Part shown: piece after piece, positions 45,652 through 56,220 of the stretch
Position numbering within the stretch: position 1 is the first letter of the stretch
Layout: every line of letters begins with the position of its first letter
NCBI RefSeq assembly: GCF_963576615.1
Contig: NC_088715.1
Span: 49,888,007-49,952,006 of the forward strand
Direction: 5' to 3'
Source: Watersipora subatra
Lineage: Eukaryota > Bryozoa > Gymnolaemata > Cheilostomatida > Watersiporidae
Length of the DNA stretch: 64,000 bases
Translations under genes and position numbers: made by a program
Notes under the pieces: generated by a model
The model's input: the letters and a program-made list of their open reading frames with translations, nothing else
Databases searched by the model: none
Told to the model about the DNA's origin: nothing

Positions 45652-47873
45652 TCAATCATGTCATCATTACACACTGATCCATCATGTCATCAATACACAC
45701 TGCTTCATCATGTCATCATTACAGGCTGCTCCATCATGTCCTCATTACACACTGCTCCATCATGTCATCATTACACACTGTTCCATCATGTCTTCATTAA
45801 ACACTGCTCCATCATGTCATCATTACACACTGCTCCATCATGTCATCATTACACACTGCTCTATCATGTCATCATTACACACTGCTCCATCATGTCATCA
45901 TTACAGGCTGCTCCATCATGTCCTCATTACACACTGCTCCATCATGTCATCATTACACACTGTTTCATCATGTCCTCATTACACACTGCTCCATCATGTC
46001 ATCATTACACACTGTTCCATCATGTCCTCATTACACACTGCTCCATCATGTCCTCATTACACACTGTTCCATCATGTCCTCATTACACACTGCTCCATCA
46101 TGCCATCCTTACACACTGCTCCATCATGTCCTCATTACACACTGCTCCATCATGTCCTCATTACACACTGCTCCATCATGTCCTCATTACACCCTGCTCC
46201 ATCATGTCCTCATTACACACTGTTCCATCATGTCATCATTAAACACTGCTCCATCATGTCCTCATTACACGCTGCTCCATCATGTCATCATTACACACTG
46301 CACCATCATGTCATCATTACACACTGATCCATCATGTCATCATTACACCCTGCTCCATCATGTCATCATTACACACTGATCCATCATGTCATCATTACAC
46401 ACTGCTCCATCATGTCCTCATTACACCCTGCTCCATCATGTCCTCATTACACACTGTTCCACCATGTCATCATTAAACACTGCTCCATCATGTCCTCATT
46501 ACACACTGCTCCATCATGTCATCATTACACACTGTTCCATCATGTCCTCATTACACATTGCTCCATCATGTCATCATTACACCCTGCTCCATCATGTCAT
46601 CATTACACACTGATCCATCATGTCATCATTACACACTGCTCCATCATGTCCTCATTACACCCTGCTCCATCATGTCCTCATTACACACTGTTCCATCATG
46701 TCATCATTAAACACTGCTCCATCATGTCCTCATTACACACTGCTCCATCATGTCATCATTACACACTGTTCCATCATGTCCTCATTACACATTGCTCCAT
46801 CATGTCATCATTACACCCTGCTCCATCATGTCATCATTACACACTGATCCATCATGTCATCATTACACACTGCTCCATCATGTCCTCATTACACATTGCT
46901 CCATCATGTCATCCTTACACACTGCACCATCATGTCCTCATTACACACTGCTCCATCATGTCCTCATTACACATTGCTCCATCATGTCATCCTTACACAC
47001 TGCACCATCATGTCCTCATTACACACTGCTCCATCATGTCCTCATTACACACTGCTCCATCATGTCATCATTACACCCTGCTCCATCGTGTCCTCATTAC
47101 ACGCTGCTCCATCATGTCATCCTTACACACTGCACCATCATGTCCTCATTACACACTGCTCCATCATGTCATCCTTACACACTGCACCATCATGTCCTCA
47201 TTACACACTGCTCCATCATGTCCTCATTACACACTGCTCCATCATGTCCTCATTACACACTGCTCCATCATGTCATCATTACACACTGCTCCATCATGTC
47301 ATCATTACACACTGCTCCATCATGTCCTCATTACACACTGCACCATCATGTCCTCATTACACACTGCTCCATCATGTCCTCATTACACATTGCTCTATCA
47401 TGTCTTCATTACACATTGCTCCATCATGTCATCATTACACACTGCTCCATCATGTCTTCATTACACACTGCTCCATCATGTCCTCATTACACACTGCTCC
47501 ATCATGTCATCATTACACCCTGCTCCATCATGTCATGATTACACATTGCTCCATCATGTCATCATTACACACTGCTCCATCATGTCATCATTACACATTG
47601 CTCTATCATGTCTTCATTACACATTGCTCCATCATGTCATCATTACACATTGCTCCATCATGTCATCATTACACACTGCTCCATCATGTCATCATTACAC
47701 ACTGCTCCATCATGTCCTCATTACACACTGTTCCATCATGTCCTCATTACACACTGCTCCATCATGTCATCATTACACACTGCTCCATCATGCCATCATT
47801 ACACACTGCTCCATCATGTCATCATTACACACTGCTCCATCATGTCATCATTACACACTGCACCATCATGTCA
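45652..47873 (+). repeat. 26-bp minisatellite, about 85 copies, with a 234-bp higher-order repeat
   Basis: Unit ATCATGTCATCATTACACAC plus TGCTCC, 26 bp, in about 85 tandem copies over 2.2 kb. Variants (CCTCAT for CATCAT, CTGTTCC, CTGATCC, ACCCTG, CATTGCTCC) recur in blocks; the pattern at 46386-46619 repeats at 46620-46853, a nine-unit 234-bp period. The unit has no stop in any plus-strand frame, so all three frames stay open, up to 570 codons. As 26 is not divisible by 3, each frame cycles through the same 26-residue peptide. There is no start context, splice link or codon bias, so I read it as satellite DNA, not a gene. Confidence 0.93.
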
Positions 47874-48067
47874 TACTTCCTTATGAACAGCTTGTACCCT
47901 TCTCGTGTCTCGATATTTTTCAATTAATATTTGATGGCAATAGTTATTTAAAACAAAATTGTCATAAAGTTTTTCATGTTTTTAATTACCATAATTTAAT
48001 TATAAAAAAAATATTAAGCTGTACAAATTGCATTCTATTAAACTAATTTATTTGTGCATTCTCATAC

Positions 48068-48109
48068 CTTTTCCCAGCTGTTGACATTTGTCTTTGCTTT
48101 TCACTAGTT
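48068..48109 (-). CDS. Ankyrin gene, possible exon 4
   Basis: 42 nt, phase 1 at both ends, acceptor TTTGTTACAG and donor GTATGAG, encoding [13 protein letters not shown]. The Lys/Gln-rich sequence suits a coil continuation. It is short, so it may be coincidental. Confidence 0.4.
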
Positions 48110-51100
48110 CTGTAACAAAGCAAAGACGCACCTTTTTACTGATGAACAAACACCCAATAAGCATTACTGTAGTTCAGGGATTTCCACCTAGAGAGAAGTT
48201 CCCCCTCGGGGGAAATTTTGAATATACAAGGGGCAACAGAAAGGTGTCTGATTTGTTACATTTTTAACTTGTATCCTGCAGTGCCGTGTGAGTTTGGGTT
48301 TCATCGTATAAAATTTTGGTTTCATCTATCCATCGTTTTTTTGACATCATCAAGTCGTTTGCGCATGCGCTCATTCACGAAAAAGCCGCCGTTTTTGTAG
48401 AAAATGATCGTTTTTCTTTGATTTATTAGTACTTTTAAGTGTTGTTTTAATACTATAATAAAAAATTGCAAACAAAAACATCGTTTTCAAATTATCATTG
48501 CAAAAGCTTCGTGTTTCTAACGAAAAAATTGTCTATAAAGATGGCCGACAACGATAAAATGACGTCACGAAAAAACGAAGGATAATACTATAGTTGCTTA
48601 TAATGAACTACTAGTCAGAACCCAGATATGTGTGAACACATCCATCCAGATTGCGATTGGATAGGAAGTTAACCTAGTAATAAACCAATTCACTGTCATG
48701 CCGAAGGTCATGTAATGTTGTGTGTTATATGTATGCGATATAAAAATTAATAATGGCCATGGTTCTCACTATAGTAAAGATTGAATAACCAATGCACTTG
48801 TTGAATCTATAAAAGTTTATAATTAAATAGCATCTAAAGTTTTTAAAAGCTTTTCACTTGAGTAGATGAGACTCTTACACACTGACATGCAAAACCGCAG
48901 TGATCATTGGTGAAGGAAGTGGGAAATAGTAAATACTTGGCCACGACCTTAGAATCCTTTAGCTTGTGAACCATGTTCAATATATACCTTCAGCGTGATT
49001 GATGTTTGACAAGGTTAATTGGTGTACTCGATCTTCCAGCTCTTTAATCCTCTGATTCGCATCAGCAAGACCTTGCAAAATAATCATGTCATTTGAGATA
49101 TTCAATAGCAAAACAAACTAGAGAGACATTCAGTTACATGATATCAAATGTCTATCATTAGCTTGAATGTATTCTCTATGCATAGAGCTGAGTTGTGAAC
49201 TTAAGCACCTCTAGTTAGAAGCAACCGGTACCTTTAGAGTTTCTGCTGTTGTCAATGCTAAGTTGGTTTACAGTTTTCTCTAACTCCTTCATGCTCTGGT
49301 TAGCTTCCTCTTGCCCTGTTTTCAAATTTAAAACCAATAATAAATGCCTAATGAGTTCATGATTATGAATTCAATAATTCAATAAAGCACAGCAAACTTT
49401 TAAAGCTACATGTAAGAATAAAACTGTCAACTCATTCCAATGTTTACTAACATTGGACCGGAGTTTGGAGCAAAATCTATGCATTTTTGTGAAAATTGCG
49501 TGCAGCTTTACCTAAATCAAGAGTAATCTTCTCATGTTATACATGTAATTTAAAATAGCAATTCCTCTTGCATGACTTCAGGTTGGTCATGTTTCAGACT
49601 CATCGGCGAGATGGGTATTTTGCGAAATCTATAGCACTAAATCTCACTTTGTCATTGTGTCTGTCTGTTAGTCTGTCTTTTTGTTAGTATGCATGAACGC
49701 TGTGCGCTTCCACATTTTTTGCCAATTTTGTCCAAACTTCACAAACATATACTCTGTGCCTTCTGCCAGGGCTTTAAAAATATTTTTTTTCAAAACTCTA
49801 TCTGGTTTTTAAGAAGCAGCCTCCATAAATGTCCACCAGTGGGCCATCTGATTGTAAATTAAAGATATCTCTGCCATTGTCAAGCATACTGCCAGAAACT
49901 AAATTCTTTGAAGTATGAGCCATAATTTTAACAGTTCCAAACCCTTCGTAGTACTTAATAGCAGAATTTAACCTTATTACTATACTAGGTAAATACCTGT
50001 CTTAACCCTTTCGCAGGTGAGTTTTTGAGCCTATTTCTGATCGCCCTGTATGAATTAATTAAAAAAAAATGAAAATTTTGAAATTTTATTGAAATGATAT
50101 TTTTTTGCTACACTATGGTTGTATGATAGGTTTGTATCATATAACCAGGCATTTTACAAACAGTTTTACACCCTTTGTGCCTGTTTGAGGTATTTAAACT
50201 ACCCTTACACATGTAAATTGAAAAAAAAATTGAAAAATTTGATTGTTGTTGTGATAATGTTATATTGTTGAATAAAACATATTCTGTATTTATATTACAA
50301 ATAAAGCATTTTACAAGTAGAAGCACACTTTGTAATGCATATTAGCCACTGTTTAGACTTGGTCCATAGCACATATCCATAGTCCATACTGTCTATTTGT
50401 GATAAGAGTTGAAGCAAACACCTTTGCACAATCCGACTCCACAATCTTTGCACCATGTGCCAATTCTAGAACCTTTGTAGCTTTGACCTCTTGGTTTAGC
50501 ACATACAGTACAGTACATCGTCATCATTAGACTCATCCCTTATATCAAAGTCCATTAGATTGACATCAGAAAAATTTGAGTCATTGTCTGAGTCATCAGC
50601 TATAGAAACTGCAAAAACAAACTGGGCCCTTCGAGTTGATCTAGCAGGTCATTGGGAAGATGAAGCCATGATTATAAAATGTTTTTTTGTGTTCACAAAA
50701 AATCAATGCTTGGATCTTATTAAGTAAAAGAGGCACATAGAAAGGGCATCGACAACGTTAATGTTAATGACCCAAAATAAGTTGAAATAAAAAGATACAT
50801 GTCTAAAATGTAGTTATTGAAGTCCTCACATGTGTTCTTTTACTTTAGAAAGTATCTAATTGAATAGAAAAACGAACACAGACCAATAGCAAGTTCTTTT
50901 GTTCACATAAAAGCATAAAAATCAATTCGGGGGAAAAAGGCTTAGTATCTTACTAAGTAAAAAAGGCACATAATATACAAAATAGCAAATTTTGAAGCCA
51001 GCTTGTAATCGTTACGTTTCAGTTAATGATCTCTTCACACAACCAATCATGATCTTCAAGTGTGCTTAATAGTAACCAATAATGTTTTTGCAAGCGCTTC

Positions 51101-52487
51101 AAGCGAACGTATTTTAACCGGTGTAATGAGTATGACCGCAAGTATTCCATTGTGCAACAATGTAGCCGCTTGACCTAGTGGATAGGACAAGCAAAACTGG
51201 AGGTTCTAAGTTCAATTCCAATGCAAAGCAGATTTTTCATTTTAACAACTTTATCGCTATAACTGAACACGCACAAACAACAGGCAGATGACCGGCAAGC
51301 ACTGATATATATATATATACAGTCAAACATGGATAACTCGTCCACGGATAGCTCGAACACATGGTTAATTCGAACGGTTTCTTTGGTCCGTTCCCACGTA
51401 ATGATAAATTGCTATAGATAACTCGAACTCAACACTGTTAATTCGAACTGTTTTTTTGCCCAACGGCTACCGAAACAGTTGTTATCGCTTTAGAAAATCA
51501 CTTTATTCAAAGCCATAGAGGTAAACCTCATCTTTTCGTAATTCATAAGCGTTGTTATTACCACCATCGGCAAAATAATTTTGTCAACGACTTTTCTAAA
51601 GGTTTGGTGAAATTTGATTTATACGGCTATACGATTAATAGCACGGGCTTGCCGGGTCACGCGCGCAAGGATTTTCGCCACGCACTTACAAAACAAAAAC
51701 AGCATGTTGTTTTGTATGTGCGTGGCGAAAATCCTTGAGTGCGTGACCCGGCTAGCCCGTGACGAATAGTTTTCCGACGTTGATTCCGTGTTGAATCAAC
51801 GTCGGAATGTTGAATGTTTAAAACGTCTTAAGTTTTTATTAAACGTATACGTTGTCTTAGCTAAAAAAAACTATTCATCGTTTGACCTAAACGCAGAATA
51901 CGTGTGTACATTCAATAAGTATCCATTCAAAAAGCGTAAGTGATATACAATGTACCATTAAACCTCGTAAAACTTTTAATTGAACTGCCTCGGAGTGTTG
52001 CTCTTAACGAATCCCAGGTAAAGTAAGGGATTTTTTTTTGGTAACTTTTTCTTGAAGTTGCATAAACTTCAAGAAAAATCGGCAAAATTGATCGTGGGTA
52101 AAACGCTCAAAAGAAAAAGATGTCTTTTCTTTTGAGCATTTCAACAACGATCAAGTTTTGCCAATGTCAATCTAAAAAAACGTCCTGGCAATAACATCAC
52201 CTCAAACAACAAACCAATCTCAAGTGATAGAAAAATCTCTATACTTTTTGATAAAAACGTTTTAAACTTTACATTAGAAGCATTTAATTTGAAACAAGCC
52301 ATTTGTGCTTTTGATTTATATTATAGTTTGCATATGTACATGTAACTACTAATAAATAAGTAAATATATGGACTTGTGACAGTGCTCTGATAACTTGAAC
52401 GCTCTGATAACTCAAACACTTTTGCTCGGTCCCGTGAAGTTCAAGTTATCCATGTTTGACTGTATATATATATATGTATATATATAT

Positions 52488-52537
<50 letters not shown>

Positions 52538-54033
52538 GTATATATATATGTATATATATATATAGATTTGCCAAAAAAATTGTCATGTAACAGTGTTATG
52601 CAAATACTTCAAGTTGAGTAGATCATAATTAATTATCATGACTAAAAGTTTGACTTTATGTTGAGGTGAAGTTAAGTCGAGGTTTGAGTGTATGTTGAGG
52701 TGATTGTAAGTAGAGTTTTGACTTTATTTTGAGACAATTGTAAGTAGAGGTTTGACTGTATGTTGAGGTGATTGTAAGTAAAGGTTTGAGTGTATGTTAA
52801 GATGATTGTAAGTAGAGGTTTGAGTGTATGTTGAAGTGATTGTAAGTAGAGGTTCGCTGTATGTTGAGATGATTGTAAGTAGAGGTTTGACTTTATGTCA
52901 AGACAATTGTAAGTAGAGGTTTGACTGTATGTCAAGACAATTGTAAGTAGAGGTTTGACTGCATGTCAAGATGATTGTAAGTAGAGGATCGAATGTATGT
53001 TGAGGTTATTGTAAGTAGAAGTTTGGGTGTATGTTGAGGTTACTGTGAGTAGAGGTTTGATTGTATGTTGAGGTTATTGTAAGTACAGGTTTGACTGTAT
53101 GCCAAGGCGATTGCAAGTAGAGGGTTGACTGTATGTTGAGGTTATTGTAAATAGAGGTTTGACTGTATGTTGAGGTGATTGTAAGTGGTGGTTTGAGTGT
53201 ATGTTGAAGTGGTTGTAAGTAGACGATTGACTGTATGTTGAGGTTACTGTGAGTAGAGGTTTGACTGTGTGTTGAGGTGATTGTAAGTAGAGGTTTGACT
53301 GTATGTTGAGGTTATTGTAAGTAAAGGTTTGACTGTATGTTGAGGTTATTGTAAGTAGAGGTTTGTCTGTATGTTGAGTTGATTGTAAGTAGAAGTTTGA
53401 CTGTACAGCAAATAATAAACTTATTGAATTTAAGAAATTCCTTGAAACAGCGGTTGACTACTTACTGAGAGAATTCCACAGAGTGTGACCATAAGTCAAT
53501 TCTGGCAGCTTTTTAATTTTGTCAATGGTTTGGTTGTTTTTGTCTTTGATGGCAAGTAGTTGGTCTCTCTGCTCTGGAGTAACAGCAGCTAGTAGGATAG
53601 ATAGTTCTTCAGAATGATTGCATCTAGCAGCGTGATGCAAAAGCGTAAATCCATCAGGTTCCTGTTTCTTTAAAATTTCAAACCTCTGATCAGTCGAAAG
53701 ACCACTTAAAATGAGTACCAGCGTGTCCCAATGATTTTTCCATGCTGCCCAATCTAAAGCCGTACCTCCAACTATGTCTTTTATTTGCAATATTTCATAT
53801 TTTTGATCTGTTGGTAAACCAGCCAGCATGTACTTGAGGCTCTCCTTATCATTTTCAATGGCTGCTCGATGAACAGCTGTGAAATCGTTTGATGGATTAC
53901 GTGCTTCCTTCAGGGTACTGTACCTGGTTTCTGCAGACGCATTTATCAGTGCTTCTCTCATTTTATCAGCTCCTCCAACTGATTTGCTATACATCAGGAG
54001 CAGTTGATAAAGCTTTGTATCTCTAGCAGCCAT
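48068..54033 (-). CDS. Ankyrin-repeat/coiled-coil protein gene (3' end not found)
   Basis: Exons in transcript order: 54033-53466, 49315-49232, 49071-48988 and possibly 48109-48068. All junctions are phase 1 and GT..AG. Exon 1 encodes 189 residues with three ankyrin units; the next two exons each encode 28 residues of heptad-like coiled coil and are paralogous. The product is probably a cytoplasmic scaffold or adaptor (no signal peptide, no helices), binding proteins through the ankyrin surface and oligomerising through the coil. Partners are unknown. An in-frame TGA upstream of the ATG at 54033 supports that start. Intron 1 is about 4.1 kb and holds a minisatellite, a TA-flanked element and a gutted piggyBac copy. 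Terminal exons below 48068 were not found. Confidence 0.8.
48110..48987. other. Ankyrin gene intron 3
   Basis: No repeat family recognised; AT-rich. An open plus-strand frame at 48218-48400 has no domain. Confidence 0.4.
48988..49071 (-). CDS. Ankyrin gene exon 3: 84-nt coiled-coil exon
   Basis: Phase 1 to 1, acceptor TTTTGCAAG and donor GTATAT. It encodes [20 protein letters not shown], then SNINHAE. Aligned with exon 2, the positions ANQ, KELE and V-QL are identical, which shows exon duplication. Confidence 0.75.
49232..49315 (-). CDS. Ankyrin gene exon 2: 84-nt coiled-coil exon
   Basis: Phase 1 to 1, acceptor TTGAAAACAG and donor GTACCG. It encodes [20 protein letters not shown], then DNSRNSK. 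Same length and phase as exon 3, so tandem duplication of a coil exon is likely. Confidence 0.75.
49636..49830 (+). repeat. Dispersed repeat with CACTTTGTCATTGTGTCTGT, copy 2
   Basis: Direct relative of 6092-6325, inserted in ankyrin-gene intron 1. Shares TCACTTTGTCATTGTGTCTG, CCAATTTTGTCCAAACTTCA and ACTCTGTGCCTTCTGCCAG landmarks. Confidence 0.7.
50002..50690 (-). pseudogene. Gutted piggyBac transposase copy
   Basis: The TTAACCCTTTCGCAGGTGAG at 50002 has the piggyBac terminal form. A minus-strand coding relic spans 50669-50393. It opens MASSSQ followed by a stop, continues with an acidic N-terminal tract ([25 protein letters not shown]), then changes frame and shows a Cys-rich end: [29 protein letters not shown], then a stop. 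The C-x2-C...C-x2-C-x4-C-x3-C-x4-H order is the zinc-binding tail of piggyBac transposases. The DDE catalytic core, several hundred residues, is absent, so this is an internally deleted, inactive copy. The right-hand TTAA end was not located. Confidence 0.72.
50691..51160. other. Part of ankyrin intron 1 with a direct duplication
   Basis: AAGTAAAAGAGGCACATA (50724) and AAGTAAAAAAGGCACATA (50956) mark two copies, about 230 bp apart, of a segment that begins with GTTCACA and AAATCAAT. No genes. Confidence 0.5.
51165..51240 (+). repeat. tRNA-derived SINE head
   Basis: GCCGCTTGACCTAGTGGATA (A box) and GGTTCTAAGTTCAATTCCAA (B box region) lie at tRNA-like spacing. The arms do not pair well enough for a tRNA gene. 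Confidence 0.6.
51642..51762. mobile_element. Small foldback element nested in the 1.1-kb element
   Basis: Arms of about 45 bp: the left contains CGCAAGGATTTTCGCCACGC, the right GCGTGGCGAAAATCCTTGAG, and the ends are CACGGGCTTGCCGGGTCACG and its inverse. The end motif resembles the larger foldback at 45020-45546. Confidence 0.85.
52040..52145. repeat. Two adjacent hairpins
   Basis: TTTTCTTGAAGTT is followed after a 4-nt loop by AACTTCAAGAAAA (about 52047-52077). CTCAAAAGAAAA...TTTTCTTTTGAG lies at about 52108-52139. Both are inside the 1.1-kb element. Confidence 0.7.
52135..52260. mobile_element. Partial MITE family A copy
   Basis: CGTCCTGGCAATAACATCAC followed by CTCAAAC and AGTGATAGAAAAATC matches the right arms of 3885-4288 and 33225-33675. 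Confidence 0.6.
52464..52563. repeat. TA-rich microsatellite
   Basis: (TA)n with interspersed TG/CA steps. It starts at the right-hand TA of the 1.1-kb element. Confidence 0.9.
52655..53405. repeat. 34-bp minisatellite in ankyrin intron 1
   Basis: About 22 units of TTGTAAGTAGAGGTTTGACT plus GTATGTTGAGGTGA, period 34 bp with some copies 33 bp. It ends about 60 bp from exon 1 (donor at 53465). The open minus-strand frame across it is an artefact. Confidence 0.93.
53466..54033 (-). CDS. Ankyrin gene exon 1: three 39-residue ankyrin units
   Basis: 189 codons from ATG 54033 to donor GTAAGT (53465-53460). Ankyrin cores TAVHRAA (52), TALDWAA (91) and TLLHHAA (130) are 39 residues apart instead of about 33. 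The extra residues form a conserved helix-loop: [30 protein letters not shown], then [14 protein letters not shown]. The N-terminal 45 residues may be a degenerate fourth unit ([11 protein letters not shown]). Confidence 0.88.
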
Positions 54034-55002
54034 CGGAGAGAGTGATTGTAAGAAAGTTCATTAATCGTTAAGTTAACACCTTTGTAGCTGTTGAAACTAC
54101 TGTGTAGTCACAAGCTGAAAACTTTACTAAACGCTTGACTGGCTAGTGGCTAGAGCTTCTTCATTTGTTTTGGCCAGTTCAATTCTAGTGTCTATGCACT
54201 TGCCGGTCTTACGAAAATCCAGATTGTAAAAGAGTTTTTTATTGGTTGAAAAAAAGCATTCCTTGTCTAATATACCGGTGTTGGTGTCCTTTGCATAGCA
54301 GTTGTTTTTACAATCAACATTATATGTTCTGATTGCAGCTAAAAGATAATTTCATTATTTTAAATTAATCTGCAGGTTAAAACATTTTGCTGACGTTAAA
54401 TAAGCTGTAGTCAGTTTGCCAAGCGGATCATACCATTATTGCAATATGTGTACTTTTTATACTCAAAAGAACCTATAGAACACAATTGATGCCTTTCCTT
54501 CATGCTTATTTGTGTTTTGAAAAATCCTTCCCACAGAAAAACCTGCCGCACCGCTACGTATTCAGAAGTTGCCGATTTCTTAAACAAATACATGTATATG
54601 AAAGTTACTTTTAATGTTATTTATTATTATATTGCTTATTTATAATCAACCCATGCCATGTTCACTGATTTGAGCTAAAAATCAGGACACTGAATTAACT
54701 TAAAAGAGAGAACTACTATTAGTTTTAGTTCCAAGTTTTAGCAGTGTGAGTCGGGTTGCATGCTAGCCCAGCCTTAAATACAGCGTTAGTGTAAGCTTAC
54801 AGCCCGGAACTCTATCCACCGCACCACTCGGCCTTCTCGGCACCTCATGATTCAGTTATGCATATGGTGATTGCTCGTGACTATCTCTCACCACGGTGTA
54901 CAGGTCGGCGAAGCGTACTGATATTCAATGTAAAGCTCCACAGTAATGAATGACTGACTGGCTAACTATACTGTAGAATGAATACAGTAATAATATTGCT
55001 AG
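54034..55002. other. 5' flank of the ankyrin gene
   Basis: Contains a minus-strand tRNA-like SINE head near 54755-54840 and a 60-codon unassigned frame (54411-54593). No promoter element stands out. Confidence 0.4.
54755..54840 (-). repeat. tRNA-Ser-like SINE head
   Basis: On the minus strand GGCCGAGTGGTGCGGTGGAT is an A-box region of tRNA-Ser style. The expected B box is poor, so a functional tRNA is unlikely. Confidence 0.5.
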
Positions 55003-55650
55003 ATATCCATTATATAATGCGTATGTCACACTACAGCCAGATTAAATATACACTGTTTCTATGACGGGCATGATGATATCCATTATATAATGCGTATGTC
55101 ACACTACAGCCAGATTAAATATACACTGTTTCCATGACGGGCATGATGATATATATTATATAATGCGTATGTCACACTACAACCAGATTAAATAAACACT
55201 GTTTCCATGACAGGCATGATGATATCCATTATATAATGCGTATGTCACACTACAACCAGATTAAATATACACTGTTTCCATGACAGGCATGATGATATCC
55301 ATTATATAATGCGTATGTCACACTACAGCCAGATTAAATATACACTGTTTCCATGACGAGCATGATGATATCCATTATATAATGCGTATGTCACACTACA
55401 GCCAGATTAAATATACACTGTTTCTATGACGATGATTTGTATCCATTATATAATGCGTATGTCACACTACAGCCAGATTAAATATACACTGTTTCTATGA
55501 CGATGATTTGTATCCATTATATAATGCGTATGTCACACTACAGCCAGATTAAATATACGCTGTTTCCATGACGGGCATGATGATATCCATTATATAATGC
55601 GTATGTCACACTACAGCCAGATTAAATATACACTGTTTCCATGACGGGCA
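55003..55650. repeat. 73-bp tandem repeat, left block
   Basis: About nine units of 71-73 bp: ATATCCATTATATAATGCGT, then ATGTCACACTACAGCCAGAT, then TAAATATACACTGTTTCCAT and GACGGGCATGATG. The segment CACTGTTTCCATGACG equals the terminal sequence of family C MITEs. Confidence 0.95.
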
Positions 55651-56220
55651 TGTGTGAGGGGGTGCTGTCCTCACACTTATGGGTTCGGCGTGAAACAAGA
55701 CGTTCACTCTAAGCATTAAGCGAGATATTATATTTGAGTCAGATACAGTGTGTACATAGCAATCACTTGTAAAATAACTCCTGATATAAAAAAAACCGTT
55801 CTTATATACAAAAACTGTGACAGCATGATTGACGTCAAAGTATAAACATTGCCAAACACAACTTGGTATATGTGGCGCACAACATTAGACAAAATATACA
55901 TTGTATGTTTTAGACACCGATGGCACGACCAAAGTTCACAGGAGAATATATCATTAAGTATGATGAAATGTATCAAGAATAAAGATTGAAGACAGAGACA
56001 TGATGAGATATCTGGCTTTAGACAGTGTTCATAGTAATTAGTGTCAGCAATGACTGTCAGTATAAATAAAACAGTAAACATTGCATAGTTTGTGTAAATG
56101 AGTGTAGTTCTTGGAATGTTACCGCGATGTTATTATAATAAGATAACGCATGTCGTATAAGGCTGACATATTCAGGTCAACTCTGGCGGTCTTCTTTGCT
56201 GAGATATAATATCTTACACA
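55651..56220. mobile_element. 570-bp insertion splitting the 73-bp array
   Basis: It begins TGTGTGAGGG and ends ATCTTACACA (inverted ends TGTGTGAG / CTTACACA). Removing exactly these 570 bases restores a perfect array unit, GGGCA joined to TGATGATATCC. CA flanks both sides, so the target duplication is CA or absent. A hydrophobic 117-codon minus-strand frame (56081-55728) lies inside. It has no recognised domain and I do not call it a gene. Confidence 0.8.

Larger units (their letters stand above)
51319..52463. mobile_element. 1.1-kb element with TA-flanked terminal inverted repeats
   Basis: Ends ACAGTCAAACATGGATAACT and its exact inverse at 52444-52463, each flanked by TA, as in Tc1/mariner-like elements. 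Inner ends repeat GATAACTCGAAC / GTTAATTCGAAC. No transposase frame remains, so it is nonautonomous. It contains a foldback insert (51642-51762) and a partial family A MITE (52135-52260). Confidence 0.88.

Noticed and set aside
45652-47873. CRISPR-like regular repeats
   Set aside because: There are no unique spacers between units and the context is a spliced animal genome; this is a minisatellite.
45625-48046. Very long open frames (up to 570 codons) across the 26-bp array
   Set aside because: All three forward frames are open solely because the repeat unit lacks stops; the translations are the same periodic peptide. No splice links or coding signature.
51165-51240. tRNA gene
   Set aside because: A and B boxes are present but acceptor, anticodon and T arms do not pair; a SINE is the better reading. 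The same applies to 436-520, 11150-11235 and 54755-54840.
55728-56081. 117-codon hydrophobic minus-strand frame
   Set aside because: Lies wholly inside the 570-bp insertion. AT-rich DNA often gives hydrophobic frames, and no domain or second copy supports it.
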